From positions 3,782,001 to 3,846,000 of the forward strand of contig CP050901.1 in NCBI GenBank assembly GCA_050916095.1: a DNA stretch of 64,000 bases, given 5' to 3'. Shown here one piece after another: positions 8,564 through 16,814 of the stretch (the stretch's first letter is position 1; every line of letters begins with the position of its first letter). This DNA comes from JANPCX01 sp050916095. Its GTDB lineage: Bacteria; Pseudomonadota; Gammaproteobacteria; Burkholderiales; Burkholderiaceae_C. A model generated the notes under the pieces. The model was not told the DNA's origin, did not search any database, and worked only from the letters and a program-made list of their open reading frames with translations. Both the position numbers and the translations under genes were made by a program.

Positions 8564-10195
8564 AGTCGGCCCTGCAAAATTCATTTCACCCCGCAAGCCA
8601 TTACTGACGATGGCGTGAATTTCCAACCGAGCAAGTTTTTTGCGCCGAGCCGTGCCCTGGCTGCCCTGAGTTGACCCCATAAGCTCAGCCCGAGCAGGGT
8701 CAACAAAAACGCCTTCGCGTCTTTTGCAGACTTGGCCGCGATAGCCCGCAGCAGCCAGCGGATGTTGTACCCCGCCGCACAACTCAGTGCGTGCAGCGCA
8801 TCACCCAACTCGCCTTTGAGCCAACAGCGCTGCATGCCGTGGTCCACCTTGGTGTGGCCGATCAGCGGCTCGATGGCCTGACGCCGTTTGAGCCACTTGC
8901 GTTGCACCTTGGTCAGTGACTTGTACTTGCCACGGTGGATGATCTCCACGTTCGGGTTGTCCGCGTCCACGCCCCGGAACCCCAAGTCCACGACCACTTG
9001 CTTGGGCACACGCCCCAGGTCTTGCATCAGGTTGTTGGTTTGCTCCAGTTGCGCAGCCAATGTGTGCCCATCAAACGGGTTGCCGGGGAAACTTCTGGCC
9101 CCCACCATCAAACCACGCAGGTGCGTGACAGCCAGGCTGACCTTCACACCAAACTCATAGGGCTTCCTGGCCTTGCCCTTGCCGATGCACTCCACCTCAG
9201 GCGCATGCAGCGCGTACAGCTTGCCCTTGTCGCCTCGCTGTTGCGTGCGGATGCGTTCGGCCCGCTCCAACCAGGTCTTGAGCGCACTCAGCGCTGTCGG
9301 CCCGGGTGCCACCAACACATCAAGCTTGCGCTGCACTTCACGCATCACCACCCCGAGGATTGTGCGCTGGCGTTTGACGGCTTTCTTCAAACGCTTGAAC
9401 TGCTTGGCGTGGGCGTAACCCCCGGCCTGGCGTCTGAGCGTTTTGGCTTCAAACGCAAATGTCTGCTTCAAACTGATGCCCACTCGTTTGGCAGCATTCA
9501 CCACTTTGTGCCGCGCAATCTCCAGCAGCCGACTGTCCACCGGGTGGGCGATGGCCTTCTCCTGCACGGTGGTGTCCACGATCACGCGTTCCAGCTCGCT
9601 GGGCTTGATGGCCTTGATCTGCACCGCTGTCTCGATGGTGGCCTTGAGCAACTGCTCCAGACCTTCTTCGCCCACGGCGCGGCGAAAGCGGCCGATCTGG
9701 GTTGGATCGCAGGGCAAGCGTGGTTCGTAATACTCCATGCCGCTGAAGAACTGCCACACCACGTTCTCGCTCCAGCGCTGAACGAGTTCTTCGTCACTGA
9801 GGTTGAAGGAGTTCTTCAGGTACTGCAAGCTGGCCATCAGCCGAATTGACAGGCGCGGGCGGCCTGCGGGGCTGATGCCGTTGCCAAATTCGACTTCATG
9901 CGCTCCCAACAAGTCCGCCGTCACCCGCTTGGAGCCTGGGCGAGCCTGGCGAGCGAAGTGCGGTGCCAGGGCTTGTTCAATCGCGGCCCAGGGCAGCCGT
10001 TTGCTCAAAACCACCAGTGGATGTTTGTGATCGACCATCCCGTCCAGGCGTGCGCGAAAGAAGTCTGCGGTGGCTGTCATGCAAATCCCCCAGAAAAATT
10101 ACTCTCCGATAACGATTCCTGAGAGATCCCGTCGTCAGCATTTACCCCATATCGCCAGCATTCATGCGGGTTGCAGGGGTTTTGCAGGGCCGACT
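8564..10195 (-). mobile_element. IS5-like insertion sequence, copy 3
   Basis: A 1632-bp element with the same inverted repeats as the other copies and a perfect flanking duplication AGTT (8560-8563 and 10196-10199). Counting the outer T and A gives TAGTTA as a 6-bp alternative. It separates the AT-rich secreted-protein gene from its upstream sequence. Confidence 0.95.
8581..10080 (-). CDS. IS5-like DDE transposase (copy 3)
   Basis: Intact 499-residue transposase, same predicted protein as the other intact copies. All catalytic residues are present. Confidence 0.93.
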   Translation of the reverse strand: MTATADFFRARLDGMVDHKHPLVVLSKRLPWAAIEQALAPHFARQARPGSKRVTADLLGAHEVEFGNGISPAGRPRLSIRLMASLQYLKNSFNLSDEELVQRWSENVVWQFFSGMEYYEPRLPCDPTQIGRFRRAVGEEGLEQLLKATIETAVQIKAIKPSELERVIVDTTVQEKAIAHPVDSRLLEIARHKVVNAAKRVGISLKQTFAFEAKTLRRQAGGYAHAKQFKRLKKAVKRQRTILGVVMREVQRKLDVLVAPGPTALSALKTWLERAERIRTQQRGDKGKLYALHAPEVECIGKGKARKPYEFGVKVSLAVTHLRGLMVGARSFPGNPFDGHTLAAQLEQTNNLMQDLGRVPKQVVVDLGFRGVDADNPNVEIIHRGKYKSLTKVQRKWLKRRQAIEPLIGHTKVDHGMQRCWLKGELGDALHALSCAAGYNIRWLLRAIAAKSAKDAKAFLLTLLGLSLWGQLRAARARLGAKNLLGWKFTPSSVMACGVK

Positions 10196-10255
10196 AGTTA
10201 TTTTTCGATAAGCGATACAGCGAAAACCATGAATATAAAGTACTTCATCCTAAGG
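10196..10255. other. 60-bp host sliver between two IS copies
   Basis: This AT-rich 60-base segment separates IS copies 3 and 4. It belongs immediately upstream of the secreted-protein gene that starts at 8556. Read on the minus strand it contains a short frame starting MKYFIFMVFAV and ending 16 codons later. This could be the end of a small upstream gene or chance. Confidence 0.5.
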
Positions 10256-11887
10256 AGTCGGCCCTGCAAAATTCATTTCACCCCGCAAGCCATTACTGAC
10301 GATGGCGTGAATTTCCAACCGAGCAAGTTTTTTGCGCCGAGCCGTGCCCTGGCTGCCCTGAGTTGACCCCATAAGCTCAGCCCGAGCAGGGTCAACAAAA
10401 ACGCCTTCGCGTCTTTTGCAGACTTGGCCGCGATAGCCCGCAGCAGCCAGCGGATGTTGTACCCCGCCGCACAACTCAGTGCGTGCAGCGCATCACCCAA
10501 CTCGCCTTTGAGCCAACAGCGCTGCATGCCGTGGTCCACCTTGGTGTGGCCGATCAGCGGCTCGATGGCCTGACGCCGTTTGAGCCACTTGCGTTGCACC
10601 TTGGTCAGTGACTTGTACTTGCCACGGTGGATGATCTCCACGTTCGGGTTGTCCGCGTCCACGCCCCGGAACCCCAAGTCCACGACCACTTGCTTGGGCA
10701 CACGCCCCAGGTCTTGCATCAGGTTGTTGGTTTGCTCCAGTTGCGCAGCCAATGTGTGCCCATCAAACGGGTTGCCGGGGAAACTTCTGGCCCCCACCAT
10801 CAAACCACGCAGGTGCGTGACAGCCAGGCTGACCTTCACACCAAACTCATAGGGCTTCCTGGCCTTGCCCTTGCCGATGCACTCCACCTCAGGCGCATGC
10901 AGCGCGTACAGCTTGCCCTTGTCGCCTCGCTGTTGCGTGCGGATGCGTTCGGCCCGCTCCAACCAGGTCTTGAGCGCACTCAGCGCTGTCGGCCCGGGTG
11001 CCACCAACACATCAAGCTTGCGCTGCACTTCACGCATCACCACCCCGAGGATTGTGCGCTGGCGTTTGACGGCTTTCTTCAAACGCTTGAACTGCTTGGC
11101 GTGGGCGTAACCCCCGGCCTGGCGTCTGAGCGTTTTGGCTTCAAACGCAAATGTCTGCTTCAAACTGATGCCCACTCGTTTGGCAGCATTCACCACTTTG
11201 TGCCGCGCAATCTCCAGCAGCCGACTGTCCACCGGGTGGGCGATGGCCTTCTCCTGCACGGTGGTGTCCACGATCACGCGTTCCAGCTCGCTGGGCTTGA
11301 TGGCCTTGATCTGCACCGCTGTCTCGATGGTGGCCTTGAGCAACTGCTCCAGACCTTCTTCGCCCACGGCGCGGCGAAAGCGGCCGATCTGGGTTGGATC
11401 GCAGGGCAAGCGTGGTTCGTAATACTCCATGCCGCTGAAGAACTGCCACACCACGTTCTCGCTCCAGCGCTGAACGAGTTCTTCGTCACTGAGGTTGAAG
11501 GAGTTCTTCAGGTACTGCAAGCTGGCCATCAGCCGAATTGACAGGCGCGGGCGGCCTGCGGGGCTGATGCCGTTGCCAAATTCGACTTCATGCGCTCCCA
11601 ACAAGTCCGCCGTCACCCGCTTGGAGCCTGGGCGAGCCTGGCGAGCGAAGTGCGGTGCCAGGGCTTGTTCAATCGCGGCCCAGGGCAGCCGTTTGCTCAA
11701 AACCACCAGTGGATGTTTGTGATCGACCATCCCGTCCAGGCGTGCGCGAAAGAAGTCTGCGGTGGCTGTCATGCAAATCCCCCAGAAAAATTACTCTCCG
11801 ATAACGATTCCTGAGAGATCCCGTCGTCAGCATTTACCCCATATCGCCAGCATTCATGCGGGTTGCAGGGGTTTTGCAGGGCCGACT
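10256..11887 (-). mobile_element. IS5-like insertion sequence, copy 4
   Basis: A 1632-bp element in the same orientation as copy 3, with flanking duplication AAGG (10252-10255 and 11888-11891). Copies 3 and 4 form a direct-repeat pair only 60 bases apart, a natural substrate for deletion or amplification by homologous recombination. Confidence 0.95.
10273..11772 (-). CDS. IS5-like DDE transposase (copy 4)
   Basis: Intact 499-residue transposase with the same predicted protein as copies 1 to 3. Confidence 0.93.
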   Translation of the reverse strand: MTATADFFRARLDGMVDHKHPLVVLSKRLPWAAIEQALAPHFARQARPGSKRVTADLLGAHEVEFGNGISPAGRPRLSIRLMASLQYLKNSFNLSDEELVQRWSENVVWQFFSGMEYYEPRLPCDPTQIGRFRRAVGEEGLEQLLKATIETAVQIKAIKPSELERVIVDTTVQEKAIAHPVDSRLLEIARHKVVNAAKRVGISLKQTFAFEAKTLRRQAGGYAHAKQFKRLKKAVKRQRTILGVVMREVQRKLDVLVAPGPTALSALKTWLERAERIRTQQRGDKGKLYALHAPEVECIGKGKARKPYEFGVKVSLAVTHLRGLMVGARSFPGNPFDGHTLAAQLEQTNNLMQDLGRVPKQVVVDLGFRGVDADNPNVEIIHRGKYKSLTKVQRKWLKRRQAIEPLIGHTKVDHGMQRCWLKGELGDALHALSCAAGYNIRWLLRAIAAKSAKDAKAFLLTLLGLSLWGQLRAARARLGAKNLLGWKFTPSSVMACGVK

Positions 11888-11891
11888 AAGG

Positions 11892-11910
11892 AGTTGGCCT
11901 CGCAAAATTC
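11892..11910. repeat. relict IS5-like terminal inverted repeat
   Basis: AGTTGGCCTCGCAAAATTC matches the IS terminal repeat AGTCGGCCCTGCAAAATTC at 16 of 19 positions. It begins just after the AAGG target duplication of copy 4. No transposase sequence follows. It is either the remnant of an older related element or a chance resemblance. Confidence 0.4.
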
Positions 11911-11983
11911 AACCGCTGCATGCGAGTTTCAGTGAGAAGTGGCGCAGCAGTCCTGAACTTGGTCTGATAGGCGGAAGGCTTTG

Positions 11984-12266
11984 GGAAGGCTTTGGTGTCA
12001 GGTCTAACATTCCAACATTCACGCTAAAAAACCACTTACGCGCGTCGTTCGAATGAAAAAGGCATTGCCCGCGCCCACATTGTTGTCAACACAATCACCC
12101 AAGCCGCCGCCCCGCCCGTGTGCGCCAAAGCAGCGAGCAAAGGCCAGCCCAGCACCACGTTACTCACGCCGCTGAGCACTTGCCATGACAGCAGGCCGAT
12201 CAACACCCAAGCCCAGTGGCGGTGTTGATGGGCACCCAAGTGCCACAGCCGCCAAACCAAGACCAA
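11984..12266 (-). repeat. partial duplication 1 of the ctaA 3' end
   Basis: These 283 bases repeat the sequence that starts at 12475, covering the intergenic stretch after ctaA and the last roughly 76 codons of ctaA on the minus strand, including its stop at 12036. The copy breaks off after GACCAAG, where the next unit begins. It cannot encode a functional protein. A tiny extra duplication (GGAAGGCTTTG at 11973-11983) precedes it. Confidence 0.9.
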
Positions 12267-12474
12267 GGAAGGCTTTGGTGTCAGGTCTAACATTCCAACA
12301 TTCACGCTAAAAAACCACTTACGCGCGTCGTTCGAATGAAAAAGGCATTGCCCGCGCCCACATTGTTGTCAACACAATCACCCAAGCCGCCGCCCCGCCC
12401 GTGTGCGCCAAAGCAGCGAGCAAAGGCCAGCCCAGCACCACGTTACTCACGCCGCTGAGCACTTGCCATGACAG
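12267..12474 (-). repeat. partial duplication 2 of the ctaA 3' end
   Basis: These 208 bases start at the same sequence point (GGAAGGCTTTGG) as duplication 1 and as the genuine locus at 12475, but break off earlier, after GCCATGACAG. It holds only the last roughly 51 codons of ctaA and its stop at 12319. The units share the left boundary but differ at the right boundary. Confidence 0.9.
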
Positions 12475-12526
12475 GGAAGGCTTTGGTGTCAGGTCTAACA
12501 TTCCAACATTCACGCTAAAAAACCAC

Positions 12527-13798
12527 TTACGCGCGTCGTTCGAATGAAAAAGGCATTGCCCGCGCCCACATTGTTGTCAACACAATCACCCAAGCCGCCG
12601 CCCCGCCCGTGTGCGCCAAAGCAGCGAGCAAAGGCCAGCCCAGCACCACGTTACTCACGCCGCTGAGCACTTGCCATGACAGCAGGCCGATCAACACCCA
12701 AGCCCAGTGGCGGTGTTGATGGGCACCCAAGTGCCACAGCCGCCAAACCAAGACCAAGACTGCTGCGGAGAACACCACCGCGCCCAGCCTGTGCAGCATG
12801 TGGATGGCGGTCAAGGCCTCGAACGGAAGACCGCCGCCGGCACGTGTGACGCCTAAGGGTCGCAGCACTTGGAATCCGTGTGCCCAGTCCATGGGCGGCC
12901 ACCATTGGCCTTGGCAGGTGGGGAAGTCGGTACAGGCCAGCACCGCGTAATTGGTGCTGACCCAGCCGCCCAAGGTGATTTGCAAAATGCACAGCACAAA
13001 CACCACTGCAATGCTGACGCGCAAACCCGATGAGACAGTGGTGGAAGCCGAGGGCGAGCCGACGAGGTTTGCCCCGTCATTCCCGAGCGGGTGTGAATTC
13101 AAGCGGGAATCCAGATTAGCGCTGGCACTGGATTCTCGCCTTCGCGGGAATAACGGGGTTGGATGATCGGACTCGGGGAGTGAGCCCTCTTTTTGTCTGG
13201 CCACGCGAGCATACCCTTGCGCCTGCCAGGTCAAGAGCACGAGCAGGCCCAAACCGCCGAGCAGGTGCAAGGTGACGATGGCCGGATAGAGCTTCATCGT
13301 GACGGTGAGTGCGCCGAACGCGCCTTGCAAACACACCCATACGAAAGTGAGCGTGGCCCACCAGGGTGAGACAGGCCAATCTTTGCGCCGGGATGAGTGC
13401 CACCAGCTCATCACCATGAGCACAGTGATGAGCGCGCCTACCACCGTGGCTGCATACCGATGGATCATTTCTATCCACGCTTTTTTAAAGGTGACCGGGC
13501 CGGTGGGCATGGCGGTTTGCGCTTCGTGAATTTCGTCGCGCGCGCCCAAGGGGCTGGCGCTGCCATAACAACCCGGCCAATCGGGACAACCGAGGCCAGA
13601 GTCGGACAGGCGGGTGAAGGCACCGAACAGCACCAAGTCGAAGGTGAGGAACAAGGTGATCACGGTCAGGGCGCGCAAACGAGCCGCCGGGGGTTTGTGC
13701 CGGTGTTGGGTCCAGTACCACGCCAAGGGGATGAGCACCAAAGCCGCGGCCAAGAGCAGCAACTGGCCGAGCGGATCGAGGTCGTAAAAAGAATTCAT
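12527..13798 (-). CDS. ctaA: haem A synthase (CtaA/COX15 family)
   Basis: A 423-residue polytopic membrane protein of the COX15/CtaA family, which oxidises haem O to haem A for aa3-type oxidases. Visible motifs include GAFTRLSDSGLGCPDWPGCYG, IEMIHRYAATVVG, VTLHLLGGL, LGGWVSTNYAVLACTDFPTCQG and AIHMLHRLGA, with the expected conserved His and Cys residues. An unusual insertion of about 29 residues (PLFPRRRESSASANLD and onward) lies between the first and second halves and is encoded by a palindromic repeat in frame. The gene ends the oxidase cluster. The usual next gene, ctaB, is not present, and partial duplications of the ctaA tail lie there instead. Confidence 0.93.
   Translation of the reverse strand: MNSFYDLDPLGQLLLLAAALVLIPLAWYWTQHRHKPPAARLRALTVITLFLTFDLVLFGAFTRLSDSGLGCPDWPGCYGSASPLGARDEIHEAQTAMPTGPVTFKKAWIEMIHRYAATVVGALITVLMVMSWWHSSRRKDWPVSPWWATLTFVWVCLQGAFGALTVTMKLYPAIVTLHLLGGLGLLVLLTWQAQGYARVARQKEGSLPESDHPTPLFPRRRESSASANLDSRLNSHPLGNDGANLVGSPSASTTVSSGLRVSIAVVFVLCILQITLGGWVSTNYAVLACTDFPTCQGQWWPPMDWAHGFQVLRPLGVTRAGGGLPFEALTAIHMLHRLGAVVFSAAVLVLVWRLWHLGAHQHRHWAWVLIGLLSWQVLSGVSNVVLGWPLLAALAHTGGAAAWVIVLTTMWARAMPFSFERRA
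13072..13158. repeat. palindromic repeat inside ctaA coding sequence
   Basis: CCCCGTCATTCCCG at 13072-13085 pairs with CGGGAATAACGGGG at 13145-13158, with one mismatch. An inner pair (GGAATCCAG and CTGGATTC) lies between them. It resembles the dispersed GTCATTCCCGCG / GCGGGAATCCAG repeats of neisserial and betaproteobacterial genomes, which translate as PRRRES. The reading frame of ctaA stays open across it. Confidence 0.8.
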
Positions 13799-13810
13799 GT
13801 CGACAGTGAC

Positions 13811-14485
13811 TCAGCGCCCTGCGCGGTCCCAGGATGACGACGCGCGCAACAGCCGTTCAATGTCGCGTTTGAACTTGGCGGGTTCAGGATCCACCGGCGT
13901 GCGCAGCATCCACGCGCCCATGGGGTCAACCACATGGATGTGGTCTTGCAGGGATTGTCCAGATGCGGGGGTCATCCAAGTGGCCAAGGCGGCGGACGAT
14001 ACCCGCAGGGCTGTGACTTCAGGCGCGGTGGCCACCGCCTTGGCCAGCTCAGGACGCAGGGGCTCGCCGTCGGTGATGAGCCAAAGCTTGTCGACGCGGT
14101 CTTTTTCGCGGCCCAAGGTTTCGCGCAATTGGCGCTGCAACAGCAGGTATTTTTCGCAGCGTGCATCACAGCTGCTGCCTGCCACCACCACCAGCAGCCA
14201 TTGCCCCTTGAGGCTGCTGGCAGGAACGGCTTGGCCCTGCAAATTGGTCAGGGCCAGGGTGTCCGGCATGAACACGCCAGGCGATATCACCTGGCTGTAG
14301 TTGCTGCGGCCTTCTGGGCGGATGACGTAGTAGGTGAAATAGGACGCGATGACGGGCGCGGCGCACATGAAGAGCACGAGCAACATTTTCCAGCGGCCCG
14401 AACGCGTGCGCGACTGGGACTCCAGCGGTTCTGCGTCGACGCTGTGAACCGTCATGGACAAGGGAGAATCAGGGTCAGTTTTCAT
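13811..14485 (-). CDS. membrane-anchored thioredoxin-fold-like protein of the oxidase cluster
   Basis: A 224-residue protein starting MKTDPDSPLSMTVHSVD. It has one transmembrane segment (MLLVLFMCAAPVIASYFTYYVI) followed by a periplasmic domain with LKGQWLLVVVAGSSCDARCEKYLLLQRQLRE. The CDARC pair and surrounding sequence resemble SCO-like thioredoxin folds involved in copper delivery, but the canonical SCO CxxxC context is only partly matched. The start overlaps the surf1 stop by 11 bases, indicating translational coupling. Proteins of this kind are commonly found between surf1 and ctaA in Burkholderiales. Precise role unknown. Confidence 0.75.
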   Translation of the reverse strand: MKTDPDSPLSMTVHSVDAEPLESQSRTRSGRWKMLLVLFMCAAPVIASYFTYYVIRPEGRSNYSQVISPGVFMPDTLALTNLQGQAVPASSLKGQWLLVVVAGSSCDARCEKYLLLQRQLRETLGREKDRVDKLWLITDGEPLRPELAKAVATAPEVTALRVSSAALATWMTPASGQSLQDHIHVVDPMGAWMLRTPVDPEPAKFKRDIERLLRASSSWDRAGR

Positions 14486-15251
14486 CGTGTGCTGATGTGG
14501 ATAAGCGGTGGCGCGCACGCCACGGCTTGAAGAGTTGGAACCAAAGATAAAGCCCGGTCAGCAAGGCGGCCAAGGAGAACCATTGGAAAGCGTAGCCGTG
14601 GTGTTTGTGAACATCGACCGCAGGCGCTGGCCAGTCGCGCAACAAGCCATCAGCGACTGCTTGATCGCCCTTGGTTTGCACCACTGTGTAAGGCAACAAA
14701 GGCAAACCGGTCTCCACTGAATAAGCCGCCACATCCAAATTTTGGCGGATTCTCCCGTGGGCCATGGACTCGAACTCAAACAGCCGTGCAGGCGGCGGGG
14801 CCATGAGGCCACTCACTTGAACGAGCCCAGGGGCGGTCGGCACATCAGGCAAACGGGTGCGGTCGTTGTTGTCGCGGGGCAACCAGCCGCGTTGGACCAA
14901 GATGGCGCGGGGCCGGCCGCTGGCTACATCCAGCAAAAGCGGCGTGAGCACAAAAAAGCCTGGTCGGCCTTTCATTTGCCGGTTCTCCAGAAAGACGGTG
15001 GCATCTGCGACCCAGCGACCTTGCAGTTGCACGGGCCGGTGGTAATTGACTTGCGCTTGGTCTGGGGCGCTCGGCAGCCCATCCTGATGCAGCGCGGGCC
15101 AGCGGCCTCTTTCTTCCAACACGTTTTGAAGGCGGATTTTTTGATCAGCGCGGTCCAGTTGCCACACACCCAGCCGGGCCGTGAGCAATACCATCAGCAA
15201 CGTCGCGACCAGCACCACGGCAGCTCGCCATGAAAAGCCTCTGGGTTTCAC
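14475..15251 (-). CDS. SURF1 family cytochrome oxidase assembly protein
   Basis: A 258-residue SURF1-like protein with an N-terminal membrane segment (WRAAVVLVATLLMVLLTARLG), the WQLDRADQK region, LQGRWVADATVFLENRQ, the ILVQRGWLPRD motif and a C-terminal membrane segment preceded by HHGYAFQWFSLAA. SURF1 helps insert haem A into subunit I. The start chosen is GTG at 15251 because AGGAGG lies 7 bases upstream. Upstream ATG codons in the same frame would run into the divergent DUF2909 gene and lack a ribosome-binding site. Confidence 0.9.
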   Translation of the reverse strand: MKPRGFSWRAAVVLVATLLMVLLTARLGVWQLDRADQKIRLQNVLEERGRWPALHQDGLPSAPDQAQVNYHRPVQLQGRWVADATVFLENRQMKGRPGFFVLTPLLLDVASGRPRAILVQRGWLPRDNNDRTRLPDVPTAPGLVQVSGLMAPPPARLFEFESMAHGRIRQNLDVAAYSVETGLPLLPYTVVQTKGDQAVADGLLRDWPAPAVDVHKHHGYAFQWFSLAALLTGLYLWFQLFKPWRARHRLSTSAHDEN

Positions 15252-15293
15252 AGCCGCCCTCCTATGGATGGCAGTACGCCGATAATGCAAACC

Positions 15294-15512
15294 ATGAAAA
15301 TTCTCATCGCCATCGCTTTCGTCGGAATTTTGGGCGCACTGCTCTTTGCAGGCATTTCCATGGTGCGTGATGGCCGCGATGGACAACCCAAAACCAAACG
15401 CATGGCCAACGCTTTGGCTTGGCGAATCGGTATATCGGTTTTGCTTTTCATCGTGATTTTGCTGAGCTACCACATGGGGTGGATCAAACCAACAGGCCTA
15501 CCCTCTGCTTGA
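15294..15512 (+). CDS. DUF2909 twin-transmembrane protein
   Basis: A 72-residue protein, MKILIAIAFVGILGALLFAG and onward, with two membrane helices joined by a basic loop (RDGRDGQPKTKRMANALAWR) and ending HMGWIKPTG. This is the typical form of the DUF2909 family, which accompanies aa3 oxidase clusters. It is transcribed divergently from surf1, with 42 bases between the starts. Its role is unknown, though genomic context suggests a part in oxidase biogenesis. Confidence 0.8.
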   Translation: MKILIAIAFVGILGALLFAGISMVRDGRDGQPKTKRMANALAWRIGISVLLFIVILLSYHMGWIKPTGLPSA

Positions 15513-15532
15513 TCAAGATCTTCCCGAAGAAA

Positions 15533-15564
15533 AAAGGCCGCTGTACCAGCGGCCTTTGTTTTTT
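15533..15564. terminator. bidirectional rho-independent terminator
   Basis: AAAGGCCGCTG (15533-15543) pairs perfectly with CAGCGGCCTTT (15547-15557) across a 3-base loop. GTTTTTT follows on the plus strand, and an A-run precedes the stem, giving a T-run on the minus strand. It separates the convergent DUF2909 gene and ctaE. Confidence 0.9.
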
Positions 15565-15576
15565 CGCTTGTGAACA

Positions 15577-16461
15577 TCAGGTCCAGTAAACCACAACATA
15601 CAGACCGAGCCAGACCACGTCCACAAAGTGCCAGTACCAAGCCGCGCCTTCAAACCCGAAGTGACGCTTGGGCGTAAAGTGGCCTTTTTGCAGGCGCAAG
15701 GTGATGAAAAGCAGCATCAACATGCCGACAAACACGTGGAAACCGTGAAAACCCGTCAGCATGAAAAAAGTCGAGCCGAAGATGCCGGAGTTGAGTTTCA
15801 GGTTCAGGTCAGTGTAGGCATGGTAGTACTCGTAGCCTTGCACGCCGAGGAAAATTGCGCCCAACAAAACCGTCATCCACATGAAAGCAATGCACTTGCC
15901 GCGCTGGTTGGCAATGAGGGCGTGGTGGGCGATGGTCAGCGTGACGCCGGAGGTCAACAACAAAGCGGTGTTGATGGTTGGAAGCCAGAACGGACCTACG
16001 GTTTTAAACGGCTCGGTGATACCAGCAGGTGATGCTGTCGCACCCGCTTGAACACTGGGCCACACCGCTTTGAAGTCGGGCCACAAAATGGCGTTGTCCA
16101 AGCTGCCCAGGTTGGGGACCGCATGCAAACGCGCCCAGTACAAGGCACCAAAGAAAGCAGCGAAAAACATCACCTCGGAGAAGATGAACCAGCTCATGCT
16201 CCAGCGGAAGGACACGTCAATGCGGTCGCTGTAAAGGCCGCCTTCGCTCTCGCGTATGGCCGCACCGAACCAGTTGAACATCACGACTGACCACATCAGC
16301 AAGCCAGCGAACAAGGAGTACGCGCCCCAAGCATGCCCATTGATCCATTGACCGGCACCCAGGATCACGAAGAACAGACCAATGGCCGTCAACACCGGGT
16401 AAGCCGAAGGCCCCGGAACGAAGTAGTAGGGCGTTTGCCCGTGGGAGGTCGCTGCCGACAT
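15577..16461 (-). CDS. ctaE: cytochrome c oxidase subunit III
   Basis: A 294-residue seven-helix subunit III of the aa3 oxidase. The start MSAATSHGQTPYYFVPGPS has AGGAG upstream at proper spacing. Family features include WFIFSEVMFFAAFFGALYW, LLLTSGVTLTIAHHAL, the GYEYYHA segment, and ML-GFHG-HVFVG-L followed by WYWHFVDVVWLGLYVVVYW. It contributes to oxidase stability and proton or oxygen access. It is the last structural gene of the ctaC-ctaD-ctaG-ctaE run. Confidence 0.96.
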   Translation of the reverse strand: MSAATSHGQTPYYFVPGPSAYPVLTAIGLFFVILGAGQWINGHAWGAYSLFAGLLMWSVVMFNWFGAAIRESEGGLYSDRIDVSFRWSMSWFIFSEVMFFAAFFGALYWARLHAVPNLGSLDNAILWPDFKAVWPSVQAGATASPAGITEPFKTVGPFWLPTINTALLLTSGVTLTIAHHALIANQRGKCIAFMWMTVLLGAIFLGVQGYEYYHAYTDLNLKLNSGIFGSTFFMLTGFHGFHVFVGMLMLLFITLRLQKGHFTPKRHFGFEGAAWYWHFVDVVWLGLYVVVYWT

Positions 16462-16574
16462 AGTTGCTCCTGACACGCTCAAGTTCAAAATTCACACACC
16501 AGAAAACTCAAAACCTTCTCTGGTGACTCATCGCTAAAAAAACCCAATCAACACTCAAGATCAGCCGCGAGCCA

Positions 16575-16814
16575 TCAACGGGCCACACCACTGCTCAACA
16601 CCCAGTTCACGATCGCCAACAAGCCGGCAATGAAAAGCAAGGCGGACAACACGCCTGCAATCACCACATGTACCGGATTGAGCTGGTTCACGTCTTTTTC
16701 ATACTCTGACGACTTGCGCACACCAAAAAACGACCAAGCCACCGCGCGCATAGTTTGCAAGAAGGAGCCTTTGCGTTGCACCGCTTCGCGCAAACCGCTC
16801 TCTGGCGTTGTCAT
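16575..16814 (-). CDS. DUF2970 family protein
   Basis: A 79-residue protein with RAVAWSFFGVRKSSEYEKDV, the conserved DUF2970 segment, and one C-terminal membrane helix (HVVIAGVLSALLFIAGLLAIVNWVL). The start overlaps the ctaG stop by 4 bases, so it is translationally coupled. The family regularly lies between ctaG and ctaE. Function unknown, probably in oxidase assembly. Confidence 0.85.
   Translation of the reverse strand: MTTPESGLREAVQRKGSFLQTMRAVAWSFFGVRKSSEYEKDVNQLNPVHVVIAGVLSALLFIAGLLAIVNWVLSSGVAR

Noticed and set aside
12036..12513. Two short proteins of 89 and 64 residues on the minus strand
   Set aside because: They are tail fragments of ctaA within the partial duplications, with starts created by the repeat junction.
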